From Alnus glutinosa (lineage: Eukaryota; Streptophyta; Magnoliopsida; Fagales; Betulaceae), in NCBI RefSeq assembly GCF_958979055.1, contig NC_084899.1, forward strand, positions 23,627,501 to 23,691,500: a DNA stretch of 64,000 bases, read 5' to 3'. Within the stretch, counting starts at the first letter, position 1; each line of letters begins with the position of its first letter. The position numbers and the translations under genes were made by a program. This document shows, piece by piece, positions 1 to 8,969 of the stretch. The notes under the pieces were generated by a model that was not told the DNA's origin, did no database searches, and was given only the letters and a program-made list of their open reading frames with translations.

Positions 1-702
1 GCTCGGTTCAACCGAGAGAAGGCTACGGTCGAAGATCCGACCGAGGATATGATTTTTGCTGCCATTTATCAGGGAATTTCACCCGAGGAGCCTTTGATGA
101 AGAAGTTGATCCGGAAGCAACCGAGTACCTTGCAGGGCCTCATGGATAAGGTAGAAGAATTCATCAATCAGGAAGAGACGCTGAAATCTATGGCCAGTTC
201 TAGACTACCCCGAGAGACAGCCCCAGAAAAGAAAAGGAAAGAACTCAAGAAAGCTGATTGGGAAGAGCAGAGGCAGGTAAAGAAGTTCAAAGATTACAAC
301 TTTACACCTCTCAATGCCGAGATATCAGAAGTCCTCATGGAGATCAAGAGATATCCGGCGTTTCGGGAACCGCAAAAGATACCAGGTAATCCTCCTTATA
401 GGAATGCAGGGAAGTATTGTGATTTCCATAAACAAGCAGGTCATTACACCGAGGGGTGCGTAACCCTAAGGTTGTTAATAGAAGAATTCATAAAGAATGG
501 CAAGTTGGTTCGGTTCTTGGGAGAGCGACGGAACCATCAAGGAAATAACAGGCCTCGGAATCATCAGGACTATCAGCCCCGAGATCAACAGCCACGGGAT
601 TACTATCCCCGAGACCGTCCTCAGCTAGACGAAAGGCATCAAGAGAATGCTCCCCGAGATGACATAGAAAGAAGAGAGGACCGAAGAAGCAGAAGCCCAT
701 AG
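1..702 (+). CDS. Gag of a gag-only Ty3/gypsy-type retrotransposon (5' end outside window)
   Basis: The reading frame is open from base 1, so the N-terminus lies outside the window; the stop is at 700-702. The middle resembles plant Ty3/gypsy Gag, with a long Lys/Glu-rich stretch and then a zinc-knuckle-like motif, CDFHKQAGHYTEGC, about residues 140-153 of the visible part. This is followed by a region of the type that closes the Gag of the Tat/Athila side of the family. The tail is Arg/Pro/Asp-rich (repeated PRD and PRDQ). The frame ends in RRSRSP and no protease, reverse transcriptase, RNase H or integrase follows: next come a non-coding stretch, a hairpin array and an LTR. That layout fits a non-autonomous gag-only element (TR-GAG type). 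Family assignment is from motif memory; lineage is uncertain. Confidence 0.75.
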   Translation, partial: ARFNREKATVEDPTEDMIFAAIYQGISPEEPLMKKLIRKQPSTLQGLMDKVEEFINQEETLKSMASSRLPRETAPEKKRKELKKADWEEQRQVKKFKDYNFTPLNAEISEVLMEIKRYPAFREPQKIPGNPPYRNAGKYCDFHKQAGHYTEGCVTLRLLIEEFIKNGKLVRFLGERRNHQGNNRPRNHQDYQPRDQQPRDYYPRDRPQLDERHQENAPRDDIERREDRRSRSP

Positions 703-964
703 CATAGAGAGCCGAGGCAACAGCAGTATCTGCCCGTGATCCCATAAAAAGGACTCTCGGGAATTTCAGGCTTGCTTTTATTTTTTAGTATTTATATTTG
801 CAAAGAACTAGACTTTTATTTTTAATTCAGACTAGACAGAAAATTCCCCAGATTTTGGGAATAAGTATTTTCAGAATAAATGAATAAAGCTGACTTAAGC
901 ATCGGAGTGTTCCCGGTCTAGGGACCAGGAACCCGTTGATGTTGTTTCTTTTGCAGGCAAAAAC

Positions 965-1799
965 TCTCGGATCAGTCCTAGCCGAGAGTCTCGGATCAGT
1001 CCTAGCCGAGATCAAGAAGAAAGGGGGGTCGTCTCGGATCAGTCCTAGCCGAGAGTCTCGGATCAGTCCTAGCCGAGATCAAGAAGAAAGGGGGGTCATC
1101 TCGGATCAGTCCTAGCTGAGACCAAAACTTCTCGGATCAGTCCTAGCCGAGAAGGAGCCTCTCGGATCAGTCCTAGCCGAGAGCAAGAACAACTTCTCGG
1201 ATCAGTCCTAGCCGAGAAGGAGCCTCTCGGATCAGTCCTAGCCGAGAGTAAGAACAACTTCTCGGATCAGTCCTAGCCGAGAAGGGGCCTCTCGGATCAG
1301 TCCTAGCCGAGAGCAAGAAAAACTTCTCGGATCAGTCCTAGCCGAGAAGGAGCCTCTCGGATCAGTCCTAGCCGAGAGCAAGAAAAAACTTCTCGGATCA
1401 GTCCTAGCCGAGAAGAAGCCTCTCGGATCAGTCCTAGCCGAGAGCAAGAACAACTTCTCGGATCAGTCCTAGCCGAGAAGGAGCCTCTCGGATCAGTTCT
1501 AGCCGAGAGCAAGAAAAACTTCTCGGATCAGTCCTAGCCGAGAAGGAGCCTCTCGGATCAGTCCTAGCCGAGAGCAAGAAAAAACTTCTCGGATCAGTCC
1601 TAGCCGAGAAGGAGAGTCTCGGATCAGTCCTAGCCGAGAGCAAGAAAAAACTTCTCGGATCAGTCCTAGCCGAGAAGGAGAGTCTCGGATCAGTCCTAGC
1701 CGAGACCAAGAAGAAAACTCTCGGATCAGTCCTAGCCGAGAGTCTCGGATCAGTCCTAGCTGAGAGAAAGGAGCATCTCGGATCAGTCCTAGCCGAGAG
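965..1799. repeat. Tandem array of about 26 short hairpin units
   Basis: About 26 copies of a 23-bp unit are present. Each has an inverted-repeat stem, TCTCGG and CCGAGA, around an 11-nt loop, ATCAGTCCTAG. Units are joined by short A/G-rich spacers of 2 to about 15 nt (types such as AGCAAGAACAACT and AGGAGCC). Spacers mostly alternate between two classes, so a higher-order unit of two hairpins is visible. The array sits between Gag and the polypurine tract of the element. Antisense translation gives runs of SARTDPR, but spacer lengths break any single frame, so I treat it as non-coding. Confidence 0.9.
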
Positions 1800-2369
1800 C
1801 AAGAAGAAACTTCTCGGGGGGTCGGATTTAACCCTCGGGTTTTGCAGGTTTTTCAAGATACAGGGAGAAAACTCTAAGGAAAAACAAGAAGGTAATTGGG
1901 GGGTAAGATTTAACCCTCAGGTTTTGCAGGTTAGCAGGTTTTCAGAAGGAGACAAAGATCGGGTTTCCTTAGACATGGAATTCCCATTATTCAAGCAAGC
2001 TTCGGATAAGGGAATTGGGGGGTAACTGTTGGGGATAAATCCCACTCAACCCGATCCAAAGAGAAGATTCAAAAGTCAAATAGGTCCAAACAGATAAGAA
2101 TAATGATAAGATAAGAATAATGATCATATCAGAGGTCTAAGAAGATATCAGATCAGAAGTCTAAGAAGATGTCAGATCAGAAGTCTAAGAAGATATCAGA
2201 TTGGAAGTCTAAAAAGATATCCAATTAGAAGTCTAGTAAAGGATTGAAGTCCAATTAGAACTCGGACAGCAGTTCTAGATCAACAAGGAGCAGGAGTCCT
2301 AATCCAGGTTTGACTCCACCTCTATGCCTATAAATAGGCCCATACTCCAGGTATAAACTAAGACTCAAT
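1440..2369 (+). repeat. Arm 1 of a large inverted repeat
   Basis: The sequence from the hairpin array through the LTR U3 up to 2369 reappears in reverse complement at 2465-3352. Inside the array the arms differ mainly in number of hairpin units; in the LTR part they are almost identical. The arms are separated by a 95-nt loop, 2370-2464, holding the R/U5-like LTR segment. The outer boundary is approximate because the array is repetitive. Confidence 0.9.
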
Positions 2370-2464
2370 TTTATGCACAAAGCATTATTTTCTCACAGAA
2401 GCTAACTTAGGCATCGGAGTGGGACCCCCGGAAGGGTCCCTAGGTTTTGTTGTTTTGCAGAGTT
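2027..2464 (+). mobile_element. 3' LTR (truncated) of the gag-only element
   Basis: A polypurine-type tract (AATTGGGGGGTAAC) ends at 2026 and the LTR starts TGTTGGGGAT. The U3 contains degenerate repeats (AGAAGTCTAAGAAGATATC type, about 2130-2240) and a TATA box, CTATAAATAGG, at about 2329. The stretch from about 2370 carries the GGCATCGGAGTG motif and GGGTCCC, common in the U5 of plant gypsy LTRs. A related stretch occurs at about 890-955. No CA terminus is reached: at 2465 the sequence turns into the reverse complement of U3. Confidence 0.7.
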
Positions 2465-3352
2465 ATTGAGTCTTAGTTTATACCTGGGGTATGGGCCTAT
2501 TTATAGGCATAGAGGTGGAGTCAAACCTGGATTAGGACTCCTGCTCCTTGTTGATCTAGAACTGCTGTCCGAGTTCTAATTGGACTTCAATCCTTTACTA
2601 GACTTCTAATTGGATATCTTTTTAGACTTCCAATCTGATATCTTCTTAGACTTCTGATCTGACATCTTCTTAGACTTCTGATCTGATATCTTCTTAGACC
2701 TCTGATATGATCATTATTCTTATCTTATCATTATTCTTATCTGTTTTGACCTATTTGACTTTTGAATCTTCTCTTTGGATCGGGTTGAGTGGGATTTATC
2801 CCCAACAGTTACCCCCCAATTCCCTTATCCGAAGCTTGCTTGAATAATGGGAATTCCATGTCTAAGGAAACCCGATCTTTGTCTCCTTCTGAAAACCTGC
2901 TAACCTGCAAAACCTGAGGGTTAAATCTTACCCCCCAATTACCTTCTTGTTTTTCCTTAGAGTTTTCTCCCTGTATCTTGAAAAACCTGCAAAACCCGAG
3001 GGTTAAATCCGACCCCCCGAGAAGTTTCTTCTTGCTCTCGGCTAGGACTGATCCGAGATGCTCCTTTCTCTCAGCTAGGACTGATCCGAGAGTTTTCTTC
3101 TTGGTCTCGGCTAGGACTGATCCGAGACTCTCCTTCTCGGCTAGGACTGATCCGAGAAGTTTTTTCTTGCTCTCGGCTAGGACTGATCCGAGACTCTCCT
3201 TCTCGGCTAGGACTGATCCGAGAGGCTCCTTCTCGGCTAGGACTGATCCGAGAAGTTTTTCTTGCTCTCGGCTAGAACTGATCCGAGAGGCTCCTTCTCG
3301 GCTAGGACTGATCCGAGAAGTTGTTCTTGCTCTCGGCTAGGACTGATCCGAG
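2465..3352 (-). repeat. Arm 2 of the large inverted repeat (LTR U3, internal 3' region, about 10 hairpin units)
   Basis: Read on the minus strand this arm gives, from 3352 down, about 10 hairpin units, the 3' internal region, the polypurine tract, the LTR start TG (ending at 2807 on the plus strand) and the U3 as far as 2465. It matches arm 1 closely, with at least one hairpin unit missing (next to the ATGCTCC spacer). The match stops at 3352, after which the sequence is unrelated. Confidence 0.9.
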
Positions 3353-3772
3353 ACTGTACCAACATATTTGGTATTACACCAAGTACAATACTTTTTATAT
3401 AGGTTGTTCATTTTAAAGGAATGGATTAAATCGTGATAGCAAATTAAAAATGAGTAGCTTAGGTGACTGTTAAGGATGGTTGAACCACTTCTTATGACTA
3501 AAATGAGTGATTAGATTCTCAAAACTGGCCATTGAGGTTGGCAATGAGTGATTTGGCCACCCACAAACCGACCATTGGGGTGACTAAACCACTCCCTTAA
3601 CCAAGAAGGTAGTTTGGCCACCCGAAACCAGCCAATTGGTGTGGTCCAAACGCTAAAAAGAGTGGTTCAGCGCTTTGGTGAAATAGCATGAGCCCTCCTC
3701 CCTGCACAGTTTTCACCCTTGTACAAGCATCCCTTCCTGGAATAGGACCCATAAAAGTGTTACGGCAGCACT
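3353..3772. other. Non-coding stretch, no gene seen
   Basis: No gene or RNA is visible. Between about 3520 and 3665 there are several short GGCCACCC and GTGGTT(C/T) motifs resembling the interior of the Mutator-like element at 43144-43992, which may mark a decayed relative. Confidence 0.4.
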
Positions 3773-4003
3773 AGCCCATGCAACGGGACTGGAATTCGGT
3801 GCAACAAAGTTGGAAGCATTATTGAGATCTATATCGAGAACTCAGGGCCTAGCACTTGGCAGGTTTGACTTCTCTATGCCTTCAATAATCTCACTTCCTT
3901 AAATTTCCATTTGAACAAATTCGTTGGAGAAATCCCAGCTGGAATTGGAAATGCAACCAAACTCCCTTTACTTGATCTCACCACTCACCAGCAACAATTT
4001 CAT
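3773..4003 (+). pseudogene. Relic of a leucine-rich-repeat receptor gene (LRRNT cap plus one or two repeats)
   Basis: Forward translation shows an LRR N-terminal cap, PCNGTGIRCNKVGSIIEIY (from 3775). After a frame change comes a typical plant LRR, with LTSLNFHLNKFVGEIP followed by AGIGNATKL (about 3880-3965). The two parts are not in one open frame and nothing follows them: no kinase, transmembrane segment or further repeats. This looks like a fragment of an LRR receptor-like kinase ectodomain left after deletion. Only the family is recognisable. Confidence 0.6.
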
Positions 4004-4014
4004 CTGGTATACTT

Positions 4015-4650
4015 AGCCTCCACTAGACTCATAATAAGGCCCATCTATCCTAGGACCCCTCAAACCCGAGCATAATTGAACTACCCATTCATCGAAAGCT
4101 CATAAGGCTCATCTACCCCGTGGCCCTTCAGGTTCAAACACAGCCAAACCCTCCAATCCATTGCCGAAGAGCTCACCATCCTGTCAAGGACACCAAGGCC
4201 AACGAGCCAAGGAGAAGCTTGTTAGTCTGGCCCAGTACCTACAATGTTCTAGGATTAGAATACACCTATATTTTGATAGGACCCACTATAACCAATTACC
4301 CCTCTTGTGAAGTCAAATAATGGCTTTGCCACGCTGAGAAGCCTCCCTCGATATTCGTGGAGGAATCATCCATAGCATTTGAGCGGAATACTCCAAAGCC
4401 CTACCAAAGAGATGCGGAGATGGTGAGCCTAAAGCCTATATAAAGAGGGGGAGGAGGACCCTTCAGCAAGTAGACATTGATAACCCTCAATCCTCATACT
4501 TTATCAATTTGATTTCTTTCCTACCCGACTAATTTAAGCATCTAAGGTGATTGTGTCAGATCTCCGGTAGACCTATCTAGCCTTTTGTCCTCTTTTCAGC
4601 CTTCTTCTAGTGCATGGTTTGTGGTCACTGTATCAACAAATGTTAAATCT
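4015..4650 (+). mobile_element. Possible solo-LTR or LTR remnant
   Basis: A TATA box (CTATATAAAGAGGGGGA, about 4436) is followed about 90 bp later by TAATTTAAGCATCTAAGGTG. That resembles the AACTTAGGCATCGGAGTG motif in the LTR at 2400, and the order is typical of U3-R-U5. The stretch ends near TGTATCAACA. No target duplication or second LTR was found, so boundaries and family are uncertain. A 66-codon open frame at 4120-4320 lies inside and looks fortuitous. Confidence 0.35.
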
Positions 4651-5148
4651 ATAACTCTTTAATAATTCTTTTATAACTTATTGACACATGTCAGCATACT
4701 ATTGATGATCGTTAAAAATTTTAAAAAATTTAGTAACTTACGTTACTCCAATTACATGTGTAAAAGAATTGTAATATAATGAGAAATCTTATGTCCATAC
4801 AATTCCTTCCCTTTTTATCTTTAAATTCCTCCCTCATGTTGGCGGCTTTCCACGTAAAATTTATACTTCTCACATATATGTGGATCAGTAACAAATGGAA
4901 TGGAAAAAAACAAAAGAAACGAAAATCAGCCATGCCACTACCATATGAATAAAGGAACATGAAACAAAAGAATAAATTGAATTGTATTAAACCGTCAAGA
5001 AATTACAACAGCAAGCGAATATCATACAACCAAATTGAGCTTCACAAAAGAATAGACAAATGAGTTGCTAGAAACACAAAACAAATCTCCCACACGATAT
5101 CACACACAATCTTTGTCTAACGTACACCAGGAGTATGAGAAGAGATTA
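4651..5148. other. 3' flank of the JASON-related gene, no other feature
   Basis: A/T-rich sequence without recognisable genes. The part next to 5148 is presumably the 3' UTR of the minus-strand gene that ends at 5149. Confidence 0.4.
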
Positions 5149-7240
5149 TTAAGCAACACCCCTATTCAAAGCCCTCTCCAACCTTGTCTCAAATGGGGTA
5201 GAGTGCCAATTCACTCTCTTATCCTGCACATCCATAAATACTCAATCAGAACCACACCATCACCAAATGCAAAAATCCCAAAAGCTTTACTTCAGATATA
5301 CCTCTTTGTACTTGCTAGTTGTGTTTGGTATTCCTTTGTAGGAAGAGACAGAGCCAGAATCCTTCGTGGTGTGATTCCAGTAGGTCCCAACAGTGCCTAT
5401 TATGGGCATCTCATCAGGGCTTCTAATTGGAGACTTCCTTGGTGAAGAAGAAGCTGAAAACTGTTTGAGCTCTTCGACAGTCAATGCTCCTAAAATAGGT
5501 CTATCATCTTGGCTCCTCCATGAGTTTGATCCTTGTGACATGCTTTTCTCGGGTGTGATGGTGGTGGTATTAAGACCAATTGTGCTGGTCTTATTGACGG
5601 GAGTCGTGTCGGATGAAACCAACCAGTTGGATAAGCTAGCATCGACTGCTATTTCTTGCATTGACTTCTTGGCTTGATCGGTTTTTGACTTAAAACTAAA
5701 TGATAATTCCTTAAAACCTGGCTCTGAACCAAAAGAAACTCTGGGTTGTTCATTTGAGACAAGATTCTCTTTCAAAGGCCTCAATGGTGGTGTCCCTTTA
5801 GTTTTAACAGCTTTCCACTGAGTAAGATTTTCTACTGGGTTCAGCACAGGATGAACATACATACTTCTATCTCGAGCATATGGGTTAGACCCAACTGGCT
5901 TCGGTTCTCCATTTTGCAAACCACATATTGGCACAGAACAATCAACCTCCTCAGTAAAAATACGAGCTGCCCTCCTCGATTCCACAATTCCATCATCATC
6001 CTCAAACAAACCATTAACCTCCAGTCCCTCCTCCTCGTCATCATCATCTTCGTCTTCATCATCAAGATCACTATCCTCATGGTCTAGTCCTTCATACTCA
6101 TCATCACTGTCCCTCCAATTCTGGTACCGATGATTCGGAGGATAAGGTCCCGAGCTTGACGTGATTGAACTATCTTCTGAGAAGGACTTAGATAGGTTTG
6201 ATTTTGCTAGATTTTCCTCCTCCCTCTTCTTTCCCCCGCCTTCACTCTCCAGTGAAAAGTTTGGAGCTTCATCACACGAGACACGTTCATAGGTTTTGAC
6301 ATTGGAGTCAAATGTAACTTTCTTTCTGGTCCTAAAGCTCAACTCTTTCCCAGGCTCATCCCTACAAACAAACCCCATTAGAATTTAGATTTTTTTTTTT
6401 TTTATTATTATTATTTTTTTTTATTTTAAAAAATCAAACTAATTTCTTTTAGAAAAATTGCATTTGTTATCAAATAAAAACAATTGGGAGACAGCAAAAT
6501 CCAAACAGATGTAACATTTGATAACTCACGGGACTTGTGAAACGGAGTTGTAGATGGGATTTTCGGAGGTGCCCTGAGATACAGCAGATTGCACAGGCGT
6601 ACAACTGACAATTCTCTGCAACAAATTTCAGAATTCAATTTCAGTTTTCTAAGTCATAAACACAATAATCAACTGAAGCTCTGTTTGGCTACTAAGAAAA
6701 TTTAGGAAATGAGAAAGAAACCAAGAAGATTCCGATGGTTCCATTGTGCAATTTAATTAACTTAACTAGTTGACCGTTTTAGAAACGAAACCAAAGAAAC
6801 AAAAAAGGAGATAAAGAAAAGCACACAACGACTCCGTAATCAAAGCTTGAAAACAAAACAATTGTCAACTTAAGCTCTGTTTGGCTAATGAGAAAACATA
6901 AGAAATTACAAATGACCCAAGGTTTTGAATCTTCAAGAAACCCGAAGTAAAGATTCATGACTCTTCGATCCTTTTGAGAAACTAAAACAAAGCAATACAG
7001 AAAACAAAAAGCTTCAAAATCTCGATTCCTTTTTCTTTCTTCTCCGGCATATTCTCAGCGACCAATCAAAAGGGTTAAGGCAAAACATGGAACCACACCG
7101 TAAAAATCAAAGCTTGAAAACAAACAAACAAACAAACAAACCCTTACTTGGTGGTCACGAGGCTGAACCTTGTTCCGACCCTGTTTCATTCGCTTCCTCC
7201 CATCTTTGGAGGAACCAAAACAAGCAAGAAAGCAACCCAT
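5149..7240 (-). CDS. Plant protein of unknown function with a JASON-like C-terminal motif (AT1G04030/AT5G44040-like)
   Basis: Four coding exons join in phase on the minus strand: 7240-7148, 6615-6530, 6361-5302 and 5223-5149, all with GT-AG introns, giving 437 residues. The N-terminus is MGCFLACFG, a Met-Gly-Cys start that could be lipid-modified. KKVTFDSNVKTYE lies just after residue 70. A strongly acidic Asp/Glu stretch follows (about residues 130-160). The C-terminus carries DEMPIIGTVGTYW, then GIPNTTSKYKED and WHSTPFETRLERAL, split over the last two exons. From memory, the last motif is shared with the meiosis protein JASON and the AT1G04030/AT5G44040 proteins, which fit better overall. 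The start codon at 7240 is chosen because it gives the conserved MGCF; a longer open frame in exon 3 reads through the acceptor at 6362 and is not the true start. Function is not established. Structure is well supported, family name moderately. Confidence 0.87.
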
Positions 7241-7323
7241 CCCTTCTTTCCTCTAAACCCACAACGATTTTCGCTCACTGTGCCTTGGGTTCGCGCAGAG
7301 ACCGACCTTTTCGCTACTGGGTT

Positions 7324-7357
7324 CTCATCGTTTCACAGAAAGAGAGAGAGAGAGAGA
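7324..7357. repeat. GA-rich microsatellite in the 5' UTR/promoter of the JASON-related gene
   Basis: A run of about nine GA dinucleotides starts near 7329, about 90 bp upstream of the minus-strand start codon at 7240. On the coding strand this is a CT tract, common in plant 5' leaders. Confidence 0.8.
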
Positions 7358-7801
7358 GAAGAAAGAGCGGAAGGGACAAAACGGTCAGTAGATTTGAAGC
7401 GAGAGGGTGGGGGGGTTTTCTAGGGTTTGTTTTTTTCTATTTTTATTGGAAAAAGAGGAAGTGACCGTTGGGGCTTGGGATTCCTTTTTGCTATCACATC
7501 ACAGCCTGTAAATCGTGGCCTTCTATTTCTTTCTTTCTTTTATCTTATCTGGACCGTTTACTTTATTGGCCCCACTAATGATGATCTGGGCCCATTAACG
7601 ATGTCTGATTTTTCATACTGAGAGGACTAAAGTGATTCGTTCCATCGGCTAACGTCTATTTTTATTTTTATTTTTTATTTTTTGTCTATTTTTACTAATC
7701 TTTAATATAAATATAACATTTAGTTAATCAATGTGAAGTGCATGTAATAAAAGAGTGTGAGGACTAACATTATTATAATTTAATGGACTGAAAATTTGTA
7801 G

Positions 7802-8100
7802 GGGTGGGCGTCGGTTAATTCGGTCGGTTAACCGATTTTTGTCGGAATGTAGTCGATGAATTTATTTCGGTTAAGTCGGTTAAGCGGTTAATAGGCGGTC
7901 GGTTAAGTCGGTTAAGCGGTTAATAGGCGGTCGGTTAAGCGGTTAATAGGCGGTCGGTTAACTCGGTTAACATTCGGTTAAAATGGGTAATGAAACGACG
8001 TCGTTTTGATTTTTTTAAAAGAAAAAAAATGATCATACGTTTCGTTCTTCTTAAAACGACGTCGTTTCGTTTTATGTCGGTTCGGTTAATCGGTCGGAGT
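7802..8100. repeat. GGTTAA-rich degenerate tandem repeats with two ACGT-core palindromes
   Basis: Units of type CGGTTAAGCGGTTAATAGG are repeated several times at 7869-7975. The block opens with GGGGTGGGCGTCGG, which resembles the terminal sequence of some plant DNA transposons. The perfect palindrome AAACGACGTCGTTT occurs twice, at 7993-8006 and 8054-8067. No clear terminal inverted repeat or target duplication was found, so the element class is open. Confidence 0.6.
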
Positions 8101-8692
8101 AGTCTTTTCCTAGATTAAATTTTTTAAAATTTTTTTAACCTTTTATCTTCTTTATGTCCTTGTTTCTGTTGGCAACTTTTTCTGATTTTTAGGCTTCTTT
8201 ATTGCTTTTGCTGATTTTTCAATAAATTTTTTTAATTTATTCGAAAAGAGTAATTAAGTTCCAATTTATATATTTTCACTTTTTCTTAAAGATTTTTAGA
8301 CAAGAAAATTGCATTTGAACTTTGCATGACCGAATCTCACCCTGTCTAGGTTATAAGCAAAATCGAAATACATGTTGTTTTTTCTTTATATTTTTTTTTT
8401 AATGTTTATCTAATAATTTTTAGTGAATTATTATATAATTGTTTAATTATGTACTAAAAAGTCAAAATCGTAGAAAAAAAAAAAGTAAAAATAAACACAT
8501 TCATTTTGCTTAAACACATTTTTTTGATGAAGATTCAAAATTCATATTGCTTAAAATATTAATATTTTTTGAATGAAGAATAAAAAAGAGAAAAAAAATG
8601 CTAAAATTACAACTCTCATCCTAATGTATTTCGAGATTGTGCAATAATTAGGTAGAAATTGTACATGAATTAAGGCCAAAAAAGAGAAAAGA
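8101..8692. other. A/T-rich intergenic sequence
   Basis: No gene, RNA or defined repeat seen apart from short poly(A)/poly(T) tracts. Confidence 0.4.
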
Positions 8693-8777
8693 TGGGGTGA
8701 GAGAGGCTCGAACTCTCGACCTCAGGATAACTCAGAAGCTATGAGACCTACGCGCTAGCCAACTGCGCCACCACCCC
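8693..8777 (-). tRNA. Elongator tRNA-Met (CAT) with an 11-nt intron
   Basis: On the minus strand an 85-nt sequence starts GGGGTGGTGGCGC and ends ACCCCA. The acceptor stem GGGGTGG pairs with the 3' end through U-rich and wobble pairs as in plant elongator tRNA-Met, and the T arm has GTTCGAG. The anticodon region reads CTCATA, then the intron GCTTCTGAGTT, then ATCCTGAG. The intron sits after position 37, its usual place. Plant elongator tRNA-Met and tRNA-Tyr genes are the classes that normally carry introns, which supports the call. Confidence 0.93.
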
Positions 8778-8969
8778 ATGTTGATGGAGATTTCTAAGCA
8801 TTAATATACAACACTTTCACGAGTCCAACTCGGCTTCGTCTCGAAACAAAACCCTAACCCAGTCTTCTTTCCCTCCTCGAGTCGCGACTTTCTCACATTA
8901 CAAAACAAGAGAGTCTGTTGGGGTGTGGTTGTGTTCGATTCAGTCTCAAAGGGACAGTGAGAGAGAGAC

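Noticed and set aside
965-1799. CRISPR-like look of the repeat array
   Set aside because: Spacers are nearly identical and very short, units are hairpins inside a plant retroelement, and the window is eukaryotic.
1238-1856. Overlapping minus-strand open frames with SARTDPR repeats (and the matching plus-strand frame at 2978-3340)
   Set aside because: They arise because the hairpin unit has no stop in several frames; spacer lengths shift the frame and the same peptide appears in different frames and on both arms. No start context or domain.
2370-2464. Complete U5 and CA end of the gypsy LTR
   Set aside because: The R/U5 motif is present but the sequence turns into the mirror arm at 2465 before any CA terminus, so the LTR cannot be called complete.
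4120-4320. 66-codon open frame
   Set aside because: Falls in the LTR-like remnant and shows no known domain.
5287-6378. Single-exon reading with start at 6378 (MGFVCRDEP) for the JASON-related gene
   Set aside because: The first codons lie upstream of a clear splice acceptor at 6363-6362; two upstream exons and one downstream exon join in phase and restore conserved ends.
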